A DNA stretch of 5,221 bases from Actinomycetes bacterium. Its GTDB lineage: Bacteria; Actinomycetota; Acidimicrobiia; Spongiisociales; UBA4744. Under the pieces are notes generated by a model, which was not told the origin of the DNA, searched no databases, and saw nothing but the letters and a program-made list of their open reading frames with translations. The first letter of the stretch is position 1. Every line of letters starts with the position of its first letter. A program made the position numbers and the translations under genes. Below, piece after piece: positions 1 through 4,980 of this stretch. Where the stretch lies: NCBI GenBank assembly GCA_024641205.1, contig JAHEDM010000203.1, forward strand, positions 1-5,221. The letters are read 5' to 3'.

Positions 1-120
1 CGGATCCGGTCGGTGTCTTCAATGATGAACATGGAACAAGCGTAGGAGACTCGAAGGCAGGCGTGCTCCTTCGATGAAACGCAGCCGGAAAAGCCGGTCC
101 AAAAAGGCAGAGCCAATACC
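1..120. other. Left-edge stretch with no supported gene
   Basis: Two short open stretches run off the left edge. On the plus strand a frame ends at a TGA at 75-77, and its codons are not GC-rich in third position. On the minus strand an ATG at 30-32 opens a frame of only ten codons before the edge, with no Shine-Dalgarno sequence in front of it. Either could be the end or the start of a neighbouring gene, but the window shows too little to decide. No promoter or strong hairpin was recognised here. Confidence 0.4.
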
Positions 121-243
121 ATGGCCGCCATGGGACTGAACCCGTTTCGACAACAGCGCAGAACCCTGTTCGATCTGGCCATGATGGTCGCCGCACTCGC
201 GGCAGCGCTGGCGGCAGTGGTATGGGCAGTTCTTTCCAACTAA
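121..243 (+). CDS. Small single-helix membrane protein (40 aa)
   Basis: This 40-residue protein has a short basic N-terminal part (NPFRQQRR, about residues 7-14). A hydrophobic Ala/Val/Leu-rich stretch follows (about residues 18-38, including MMVAALAAALAAVVWAVL), ending SN before TAA. The charge pattern predicts one transmembrane helix with the N-terminus in the cytoplasm. From memory, short actinobacterial hypothetical proteins begin MGxNPxR and then have one helix; this one has MGLNPF at residues 4-9, so the second ATG at 130 may be the true start. Neither ATG has a good ribosome binding site; AAGG at 104-107 is too far upstream. The 3' end overlaps the next gene by 22 bases, which suggests translational coupling. 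Function unknown. Confidence 0.6.
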   Translation: MAAMGLNPFRQQRRTLFDLAMMVAALAAALAAVVWAVLSN

Positions 244-434
244 ACGAAATCGTCAGCCCGGTCCAGCCCTACGCGGCACGCAAACGTTATGCGTGCCCGG
301 GCTGCAACGGCTTCATTGAAGCGGGAACCTTTCATCTGGTCGTTATCCCGGAGCACGAACCCGACCTGCGCAGACATTGGCATCATGGGTGCTGGTTCAA
401 GGAGCAGCGCCGCCGCCGACGTCCTCTTCGCTGA
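222..434 (+). CDS. Small putative zinc-binding protein (CPGC...HWHHxC)
   Basis: This is a 70-residue protein whose likely metal ligands are C25 and C28 (in ACPGC), H38, and the cluster H52/H54/H55/C57 in HWHHGCW. The spacing resembles a small treble-clef or zinc-ribbon-like site. The C-terminus is strongly basic (KEQRRRRRPLR), which could fit nucleic acid binding, but that is inference. I recall short actinobacterial hypothetical proteins with the same KRY-CPGC...RRHWH..CW layout; their function is not established. The ATG lies inside the preceding membrane-protein gene, with no convincing Shine-Dalgarno; no other ATG precedes the CPGC motif in this frame, so the first residues are uncertain. 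The gene ends 6 bases before the convergent yraN stop. Confidence 0.65.
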   Translation: MGSSFQLNEIVSPVQPYAARKRYACPGCNGFIEAGTFHLVVIPEHEPDLRRHWHHGCWFKEQRRRRRPLR

Positions 435-440
435 GTTATC

Positions 441-767
441 TCAGGCAACCTGCGGTATCCAGCGGATATCGATACCCGACGGCCGGATCGCAACGGCGAC
501 CAGGTCGACTCGGGGAATCCCCAGCCGGTTGGCGAGGAAACGGACCTGAGCTGCTTTGGCAGGGGTGAATGCATACGCCGGGTCATCGAGCCCCCCGGTT
601 TGAACCGTCTTGACTTCGACGGCTATGCGCTGTCCGCCCAGGACGATCACGAGGTCGATTTCACCGCGCCCCACCCGTACATTGCGGGCGACAATGCTGG
701 CCCGGCGGCGACTGAGGAAATGAGCAGCGAGAAACTCCCCTGTTGCTGCAAGTTGCCGACGATTCAG
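441..767 (-). CDS. yraN: YraN/UPF0102 family nuclease-fold protein
   Basis: The product is about 108 residues. The N-terminal part has the family pattern TGEFLAAHFL. The core is NVRVGRGEIDLVIV followed by AVEVKTVQTGG, giving the E-D-ExK residues of a restriction-endonuclease-like fold. A later segment (FTPAKAAQVRFLANRLG, then RVDLVAVAI) matches the rest of the family. UPF0102 proteins are presumed nucleic-acid-acting, but no cellular role is settled. No ATG, GTG or TTG lies just before the conserved region. I place the start at CTG 765-767, which overlaps the DUF2469 stop as CTGA and gives the usual family N-terminus. The alternative is ATG 861-863, which would overlap DUF2469 by 100 bases and add 32 residues unlike the family, although a GAGGA sits 9 bases before it. 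Family call is firm; start is not. Confidence 0.85.
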   Translation of the reverse strand: MNRRQLAATGEFLAAHFLSRRRASIVARNVRVGRGEIDLVIVLGGQRIAVEVKTVQTGGLDDPAYAFTPAKAAQVRFLANRLGIPRVDLVAVAIRPSGIDIRWIPQVA

Positions 768-1060
768 AGCTGGACGCCCGGTTCCAATTCCTCGATGTTG
801 ACGTCTCTGAAAGTGAGCACCCGAACCTTCTGCAGGAATCGGGCCGGCCGGTACATGTCCCATACCCAGGCATCCTCGAGCTCGACCTCGAAGTGCACCG
901 AACCGTCTTCCTGGTGCTTGTTCAGCGTGACGCGATTGGCCAGGTAGAAGCGGCGCTCGGTCTCGACGACATAGCGGAACATGGGGAGCACATCCCGGTA
1001 TTCCTTGTAGATCTGAAGCTCGACTTCAGATTCGTATCGTTCGAGGTCTTCTTCGTTCAT
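764..1060 (-). CDS. DUF2469 family protein
   Basis: This 98-residue acidic protein matches the actinobacterial DUF2469 family over its whole length. It begins MNEEDLERYESEVELQIYKE and contains the hallmark blocks VVETERRFYLANRV (about 31-44), WVWDMYRPARF (about 65-75) and VRVLTFRDVNIEEL (about 79-92). The start is well fixed, since an in-frame TAG lies seven codons upstream at 1079-1081. The Shine-Dalgarno is weak. In other actinobacteria it lies between rnhB and yraN; here it follows lepB after a 138-base gap with no rnhB. Its stop overlaps the proposed CTG start of yraN. No biochemical function is established; the persistent linkage to rplS-lepB suggests a housekeeping role. Confidence 0.93.
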   Translation of the reverse strand: MNEEDLERYESEVELQIYKEYRDVLPMFRYVVETERRFYLANRVTLNKHQEDGSVHFEVELEDAWVWDMYRPARFLQKVRVLTFRDVNIEELEPGVQL

Positions 1061-1107
1061 TCCGTGGCTCTCGGTCGGCTAACGCGAGTTCTCTCTCCGT
1101 ATCGGCG

Positions 1108-1113
1108 ATCATA
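1108..1113 (-). promoter_or_regulatory. Possible -10 element upstream of DUF2469
   Basis: The minus strand reads TATGAT here, five of six matches to the sigma-70 type -10 consensus, about 48 bases before the DUF2469 start. No sequence resembling a -35 box lies 16-18 bases further upstream, so this is only a weak candidate for an internal promoter. Confidence 0.2.
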
Positions 1114-1170
1114 ACCATCCGGCTGAGCTTCTTCTCGTTTCCGTTCGAGACCATGTCCAGTTCTAACCCG

Positions 1171-1185
1171 TTGGTGTGACACCAA
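1171..1185. promoter_or_regulatory. Perfect 15-bp palindrome, possible operator
   Basis: The plus strand reads TTGGTGTGACACCAA, a 7+1+7 perfect inverted repeat. It begins 13 bases downstream of the lepB stop, within the gap before DUF2469. The TGGT...ACCA half-sites resemble operators of GntR/FadR-type repressors, but the spacing differs from the PdhR pattern I know, so no regulator can be named. As RNA it could fold into a six-base-pair hairpin with a three-base loop, but no U-run follows in either direction, which argues against an intrinsic terminator. Confidence 0.4.
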
Positions 1186-1198
1186 ACTATCAGAAGGG

Positions 1199-1867
1199 CT
1201 ACAGGCCGCCCCAACGATCGAAGGGCCATACCCGAACAAAGGCCCGGCCGACGATCGAATCGACGTCGATCGGACCAAAGCGCCGGCTGTCCTGGCTGCG
1301 GGGCCGATTGTCGCCCATCACGAACACCGTCCCGATGGGAACCTCCACCGGGCCGAAGTCGGGCATGAGCGCCGACTCGTCCAGATACGGCTCGTCCAGC
1401 GGTACACCGTCGATCAACACCTGATTGTCCTTGACTTCGAGTTCCTGGCCCCCGACGGCGATCACTCGTTTGATCAGGTCCTCGACGGCAGGGGTTTGCA
1501 GACCCAACGACTCGGCCACACTACGAACGACGGCCTGAAGCAGCGGTTCGGCTTCTTCTTCGACTCCGAACGGCGGGTCGAACACGATGACGTCGCCTTG
1601 TTCGGGTTCACCGAAGACGTAGCTCAGCTTGTTGACGAGAACCCGGTCGTTGATTTCCAACGTGTGGATCATCGATCCAGAAGGAATCCAAAATGCCTGC
1701 ACCAGGAAGGTCTTGATGAGCACGGCCACCACGAGAGCAACCAGAACCAGAATCGGCAGTTCAACGAGGAACGAGAGCCTCGAATTCTTCTTCTTGGCCG
1801 GTGGTTCCGGTACGGGGACGCCAGACGCGAATTCGTCTGGGTCGGGCGGTGTGGACGGTTCGCTCAT
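1199..1867 (-). CDS. lepB: Signal peptidase I (LepB)
   Basis: This 222-residue membrane protease removes signal peptides from exported proteins outside the membrane. A proline-rich cytoplasmic N-terminus (1-24) and a KKK patch (25-27) precede one transmembrane helix at about 34-58. Then comes FWIPSGSM with the nucleophile Ser65, and DLIKRVIAVGG with the general base Lys133. The C-terminal family box is MGDNRPRSQDSRRFGPI at about 184-200. Length and single-helix anchor fit Gram-positive-type SipS/LepB. The usual Pro of SGSMxPTL is His here (SGSMIHTL). A charged segment at about 102-130 precedes the Lys box. The gene follows rplS after 30 bases without a clear Shine-Dalgarno, so it is probably read from the rplS transcript. 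No other ATG precedes the catalytic serine. Confidence 0.96.
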   Translation of the reverse strand: MSEPSTPPDPDEFASGVPVPEPPAKKKNSRLSFLVELPILVLVALVVAVLIKTFLVQAFWIPSGSMIHTLEINDRVLVNKLSYVFGEPEQGDVIVFDPPFGVEEEAEPLLQAVVRSVAESLGLQTPAVEDLIKRVIAVGGQELEVKDNQVLIDGVPLDEPYLDESALMPDFGPVEVPIGTVFVMGDNRPRSQDSRRFGPIDVDSIVGRAFVRVWPFDRWGGL

Positions 1868-1897
1868 TTCGGCACGGGCTCGACGAGCCTGCCGCCC

Positions 1898-2239
1898 TTA
1901 GCGCTGTTCTTTGATACGGGCAGCTTTGCCGACCCGGTCACGGAGGTAGTACAGCTTGGCCCGCCGCACATCACCCTTCCGGACAACTTCGATCTTCTGA
2001 ATGATCGGGGCATGAACCGGAAATACTCTTTCAACACCGACGCCGAAGCTGATCTTCCTCACGGTGCACGTGTCGTTCACTCCGCCGCCCTTCCTGGCGA
2101 TGACGACGCCTTCGAAGAGCTGGACCCGCTCCCGCCCGCCCTCGACAACCCGGACATGTACACGTACCGTATCGCCTGCCTTGAAGTCCGGCAGGTCGTC
2201 GCGCACGTACGCGCTTTCAAGTTGATCGAGCTTGTTCAT
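1898..2239 (-). CDS. rplS: 50S ribosomal protein L19
   Basis: This 113-residue protein is L19 of the large ribosomal subunit, located near the subunit interface. The whole length matches the family: FKAGDTVRVHVRVVEGGRER (about 19-38), LFEGVVIARKGGGVNDTCTV (about 41-60), RKISFGVGVERVFPVHAP, and KLYYLRDRVGKAARIKE near the C-terminus. The ATG at 2237-2239 is chosen because AAGGAG lies 7 bases upstream and the N-terminus MNKLDQLES fits L19. A longer open frame reaching up to 2449 would run into trmD and has no family support. The gene follows trmD by 77 bases that hold a candidate promoter, and is followed by lepB after 30 bases. Confidence 0.97.
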   Translation of the reverse strand: MNKLDQLESAYVRDDLPDFKAGDTVRVHVRVVEGGRERVQLFEGVVIARKGGGVNDTCTVRKISFGVGVERVFPVHAPIIQKIEVVRKGDVRRAKLYYLRDRVGKAARIKEQR

Positions 2240-2246
2240 TCGGGAA

Positions 2247-2252
2247 CTCCTT
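2247..2252 (-). promoter_or_regulatory. Ribosome binding site of rplS
   Basis: The minus strand reads AAGGAG, seven bases before the ATG at 2237-2239. It fixes the rplS start and rules out the longer upstream reading frame. It is the clearest Shine-Dalgarno in the minus-strand block. Confidence 0.8.
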
Positions 2253-2291
2253 CGCGGGAAGCCGCACGGCAGAGGCGTCCGGCCGGCAACG

Positions 2292-2320
2292 ATTGTACCA
2301 CTCCGGTGCGCGGTTGCTAA
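2292..2320 (-). promoter_or_regulatory. Candidate rplS promoter overlapping trmD stop
   Basis: On the minus strand TTAGCA (2315-2320, four of six matches to the -35 consensus) is followed after exactly 17 bases by TACAAT (2292-2297, five of six matches to the -10 consensus). Transcription would start near 2285 and give a leader of roughly 45 bases before rplS. The -35 box contains the TAG stop codon of trmD. This would let rplS-lepB be transcribed independently of trmD. The call rests on sequence pattern only. Confidence 0.5.
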
Positions 2321-3000
2321 TCGATCTCTTCTGAGACGTCTTCCGCGAGGTCGGGACGGCGCTCTTTGGTGCGACGCAAACGCTGTTCTTGCCGCCACGC
2401 ATCGACTCTGGCGTGATCTCCCGAGATGAGCACGTCCGGAACACGCCATCCACGAAACTCTGCCGGCCGCGTGTAGTGCGGTTCTTCGAGAAGTCCATCG
2501 CGAAACGACTCTGATCCGACCGACTCGGGATTGCCGAGCACGCCGGGCAGCAGCCGCGCAACTCCTTCGACCGCCGCCAGGGCGGCCGCCTCTCCACCCG
2601 CCAGGACAAAATCGCCCAACGAAACCTGCTCGTGCACCAGGTGATCGGCTACCCGCTCATCCACTCCCTCGTATCGGCCGCAGACGAAGGTGAGATGCGG
2701 TTCGGCCGCCCATCGGTCAAGGGTCTTCTGGTCGAGTGGCGTGCCGCCCGGTGTGAGAAGGATCCGGCGGCCGTCTCCCACCGAATCAAGTGCGGCAGCC
2801 ACAGGTTCGACCATGAGCACCATTCCCGGACCTCCCCCATAGGGGGCATCGTCAACCTGGCGGTAGCCACCTAGACCGAAGCTGCGCAGATCGACGAGCG
2901 AAATCTCGAGAAGGCCTGCTTCCTGCGCGCGTCCGACCACGCTGACGGTCAGCGGCGAGGCAAAGAAATCTGGGAAGAGCGTGACGATCGAGATCTTCAT
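2317..3000 (-). CDS. trmD: tRNA (guanine-N1-)-methyltransferase TrmD
   Basis: This 227-residue SPOUT enzyme methylates G37 of tRNAs using S-adenosylmethionine, preventing frameshifts. Visible motifs are the start MKISIVTLFPDFF, VDDAPYGGGPGM (about 49-60), CGRYEGVDERV (about 107-117), SLGDFVLAGGE (about 127-137), GVARLLPGVLG (about 146-156) and GLLEEPHYTRP (about 169-179). Arg149 matches E. coli Arg154. Glu164 sits where E. coli has the catalytic Asp169, a conservative change in an otherwise intact site. The start at ATG 2998-3000 matches the family N-terminus; the frame extends 22 codons further to 3066, but those residues are not TrmD-like. The ribosome binding site is weak. The neighbour upstream is a divergent gene rather than rimM, so trmD heads its transcription unit. 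Confidence 0.96.
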   Translation of the reverse strand: MKISIVTLFPDFFASPLTVSVVGRAQEAGLLEISLVDLRSFGLGGYRQVDDAPYGGGPGMVLMVEPVAAALDSVGDGRRILLTPGGTPLDQKTLDRWAAEPHLTFVCGRYEGVDERVADHLVHEQVSLGDFVLAGGEAAALAAVEGVARLLPGVLGNPESVGSESFRDGLLEEPHYTRPAEFRGWRVPDVLISGDHARVDAWRQEQRLRRTKERRPDLAEDVSEEID

Positions 3001-3046
3001 AGGGGAAAGGACCTGTCTTGGCTGGGCATAGGGTATCCTCGCTGGC

Positions 3047-3051
3047 GGAGG
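3047..3051 (+). promoter_or_regulatory. Ribosome binding site deciding a GTG start
   Basis: GGAGG lies four bases before the GTG at 3056-3058. The spacing is slightly short but the match is strong, and no in-frame ATG occurs until codon 86. It is the main support for the GTG start of the acidic protein gene. Confidence 0.65.
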
Positions 3052-3055
3052 AAAC

Positions 3056-4882
3056 GTGGGAGACAACGACTTTACTGCAGGCGATCCCTGGGGTCTGCCT
3101 ATCGAGGATTCTGAAGAAACCGAGATCGAAGTCGCGCGGCAGGAAGATGAGACATCACCACCCCATCACGAGGTCGGACTAGGTCCTGAGGAGGAACCCG
3201 AGCCCGAAGATGGGTACGTTGTCGATTCTGATCTGGAAGACGGGGTCGATCTTGGTGAAGACGAGGAGGACGGCGACGGATGGTCGGCAACTCCTGAAGA
3301 CGTGGAGCCCATGGCAGAGGGCGACGAGGCCGGCGTAGACGAGGTGCACGAGGCAGAAGAAGAAACCTCGGAGAACCAAGAAGACGAATACACCTTCAAG
3401 GCTCCCTCACGTACCCCGCTTTCGCAGATGATTGCCGCCGCCCAAAGCGTCGTCAGCTCCGTCCAGGGGAATGCATCCGAGGACATCGACGAGGCCGACG
3501 AGAAACCATCCCAGGACGAAGAGCCTCCATTTGCCGATGAGGCCCCCACTGAGGAAGCTCCCCTATCCGATCTGATTGACGCCGAGCCAATCGGCGTGCC
3601 CGCCTATCCCACTCTCGACCAGGCGGCCGTCGATGATGACCTACCGGAAGAACCGCCTTCGTGGATGATCATCGATACCGATGCTGAAGGAGAGCCCTCT
3701 GCCCTCTTTCATACGGAAGATGCAATGGCGTCAGAAGATGGCGATCTAGCAGACGGCGACCAATCCTTGCCGCCGATTGACATCGAAGCTTCGATCGCCG
3801 AGCTGGCAACGCCGGAAACCGCTCGAGTTCCTTTCGCTGAAGACCGCTTTGAGATGCCGGGCGAGGAAGAACCGGAGAGCGAGGACGACTTCGGGGTCGT
3901 GGACATGGATTCCTCCCCCGGGGTCTATAGCGAACTGCACGACCTCGCTGGTCAGGATGAACAGGCCGAAGCAATACTTCAAGAAGCGGCCGAAGCTTTC
4001 GGTCGCTCCGATCCGACCGCGATCGAACCCATCGAAGAAGTAACCGAAGACCTCCTCGAAGAACCCGCCCCCGCCCCTGAAGACATCGACAGCTACGCCG
4101 ATGCCCTCGCCACCCAACTGGGAACCGAAGACACCACCATCGAACCCATCGAAGAAGTAACAGATGATCTCCTGGAAGTGGAGCAGGCCGGTCTTGTTGA
4201 TTCGGATGCCGTGCCCTATCTCAGCGAAGACGAATTGGGGTCGGCGCTCGCCGGAATCGCCGACGCCTCCCCGGAAGACGACCTGACCGAAACCGACGAA
4301 TCGGTTGAGCTCACCGAACCAGAGGAACCAGTCGCCGCCGGCTGGTGGGAAGCGGAAACCCCCGCAACCGACGAATCAGGCGAGCCTATCGAATCAGTCG
4401 TCGATGAAGCCACCATAGATGCCATCGGTGTGGTCGGATGGGACGAACCTTCCGACGATGAGGATGTATCGATGGAAAACGGTGACGCAAGCCAAGTGAC
4501 TCATGAGGCAGCCGCCGTGATCGACTCATCGGTTGAATGGGGCACCCGATATCGGGAGGCTCACCAGGGGTGGGTTGAAGATGATGAGGGACGCTCGACC
4601 TGGCGACCCATCGTGACGAGCGGAGAATCGGTGGCCGGTTGGGACATCGACATCTACCTGGGTCTGGTATCCGGTGACATCTCGATCGATCCGGTGTCAA
4701 CCGAGGCGGTCGCCTCAGAAGTGGCCGCCGCCCGGGAAGGTGCGGTACGCCGCATGCTCGACGAAGGTCTGGCGCGGGGAGCCCACGCCATCGTCGGTGT
4801 GACGTTCTCTATTCAAGACGTTGCCGGGACCGTGCTGGTCGGAGCCTCAGGTGTGGCGGTAACCCTCAGAACTCCGGCCTAG
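3056..4882 (+). CDS. Very acidic protein with C-terminal YbjQ-like domain
   Basis: The 608-residue product has two parts. Residues 1 to about 490 are dominated by Glu, Asp, Ala and Pro, with only seven Lys/Arg (R28, K115, R119, K150, R257, R264, R317). The whole protein has no cysteine. This part is probably disordered and has no signal peptide or membrane helix. Residues about 515-605 look like a compact YbjQ/UPF0145 domain: GWDIDIYLGLVSGDISI (528-544), a helix around AAAREGAVRRMLDEGLARGA, then HAIVGVTFSI and GASGVAVTL. The usual loop of about 25 residues between the strand block and the helix is shortened. YbjQ proteins are called putative heavy-metal-binding, but their role is unproven and I see no metal-site Cys. 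A duplicated IEPIEEVT(E/D)DLLE motif lies at 323-335 and 362-374. The GTG start is supported by GGAGG. The gene is divergent from trmD. Function unknown. Confidence 0.85.
   Translation: MGDNDFTAGDPWGLPIEDSEETEIEVARQEDETSPPHHEVGLGPEEEPEPEDGYVVDSDLEDGVDLGEDEEDGDGWSATPEDVEPMAEGDEAGVDEVHEAEEETSENQEDEYTFKAPSRTPLSQMIAAAQSVVSSVQGNASEDIDEADEKPSQDEEPPFADEAPTEEAPLSDLIDAEPIGVPAYPTLDQAAVDDDLPEEPPSWMIIDTDAEGEPSALFHTEDAMASEDGDLADGDQSLPPIDIEASIAELATPETARVPFAEDRFEMPGEEEPESEDDFGVVDMDSSPGVYSELHDLAGQDEQAEAILQEAAEAFGRSDPTAIEPIEEVTEDLLEEPAPAPEDIDSYADALATQLGTEDTTIEPIEEVTDDLLEVEQAGLVDSDAVPYLSEDELGSALAGIADASPEDDLTETDESVELTEPEEPVAAGWWEAETPATDESGEPIESVVDEATIDAIGVVGWDEPSDDEDVSMENGDASQVTHEAAAVIDSSVEWGTRYREAHQGWVEDDEGRSTWRPIVTSGESVAGWDIDIYLGLVSGDISIDPVSTEAVASEVAAAREGAVRRMLDEGLARGAHAIVGVTFSIQDVAGTVLVGASGVAVTLRTPA
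4022..4044 (+). repeat. Direct repeat copy 1 inside the acidic gene
   Basis: A 23-base sequence here recurs exactly at 4139-4161, 117 bases (39 codons) downstream and in the same frame. It encodes the core of IEPIEEVT. Beyond these 23 bases the proteins stay similar (EDLLE versus DDLLE) while the DNA diverges, so the unit is an old in-frame duplication or a motif kept by selection. Confidence 0.85.
4139..4161 (+). repeat. Direct repeat copy 2 inside the acidic gene
   Basis: This is the second exact copy of the 23-base sequence at 4022-4044. Here it encodes IEPIEEVT followed by DDLLE. The residues between the copies (about 336-361, including PAPAPEDIDSYADALATQLG) have no second copy after this one, so this is two motif instances rather than a full tandem array. 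Confidence 0.85.
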
Positions 4883-4907
4883 TCGAGTCGTTTCTCGTTT
4901 CTCGACT
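4881..4907 (+). terminator. Possible hairpin after the acidic-protein gene
   Basis: AGTCGAG (4881-4887) and CTCGACT (4901-4907) form a perfect seven-base-pair stem around a 13-base loop, beginning inside the TAG stop codon. No U-run follows, so it is not a textbook intrinsic terminator, but it sits where one is expected, between convergent genes. The loop holds a short TTTCTCG direct repeat that allows alternative pairing. Confidence 0.35.
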
Positions 4908-4962
4908 GACGTTGCCCTCGATGCCTCCTGCAAAGTGCAATAGGCGAAGAACGCTTGACGAA

Positions 4963-4980
4963 GAAAGCCTCCTAGCTTTC
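4963..4980 (-). terminator. Possible hairpin at the end of the DUF4097 gene
   Basis: GAAAGC (4963-4968) and GCTTTC (4975-4980) pair around a six-base loop that contains the TAG stop of the minus-strand gene. Read on the minus strand, the stem is followed by TTCGTC, only weakly U-rich. It could contribute to termination, but the stem is short. Confidence 0.25.

Noticed and set aside
1..32. Minus-strand ATG at 30-32 opening MFIIEDTDRI, which recalls the IEDTDR motif of glutamyl-tRNA synthetases
   Set aside because: In those enzymes a HIGH-type nucleotide-binding region precedes the motif. The upstream minus-strand sequence encodes nothing like it and there is no Shine-Dalgarno. Ten codons are too few to call a gene.
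81..100. Short CCGG-AAAAG-CCGG stem near the left edge
   Set aside because: Only four base pairs with no U-run on either strand; likely chance in GC-rich DNA.
1026..1229. Minus-strand 67-codon frame spanning the lepB-DUF2469 gap
   Set aside because: It overlaps the ends of both flanking genes in other frames, matches no RNase HII motif and has no clear ribosome binding site.
1496..2320. Long plus-strand open frame of 274 codons
   Set aside because: It lies antisense to lepB and rplS, both of which match their families along their full length. Its translation has no recognisable domain.
2240..2449. Longer N-terminal extension of the rplS reading frame
   Set aside because: It would run into trmD. 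The AAGGAG before the internal ATG and the normal L19 length settle the shorter form.
3001..3066. 22-codon upstream extension of trmD
   Set aside because: The extra residues are proline-rich and unlike TrmD, whose proteins start at the MKISIVTLFP block. The extension would also overlap the divergent gene's start.
3166..3549. Minus-strand serine-rich open frame
   Set aside because: It is the antisense shadow of Glu/Asp codons in the acidic plus-strand gene; low complexity and no start signals.
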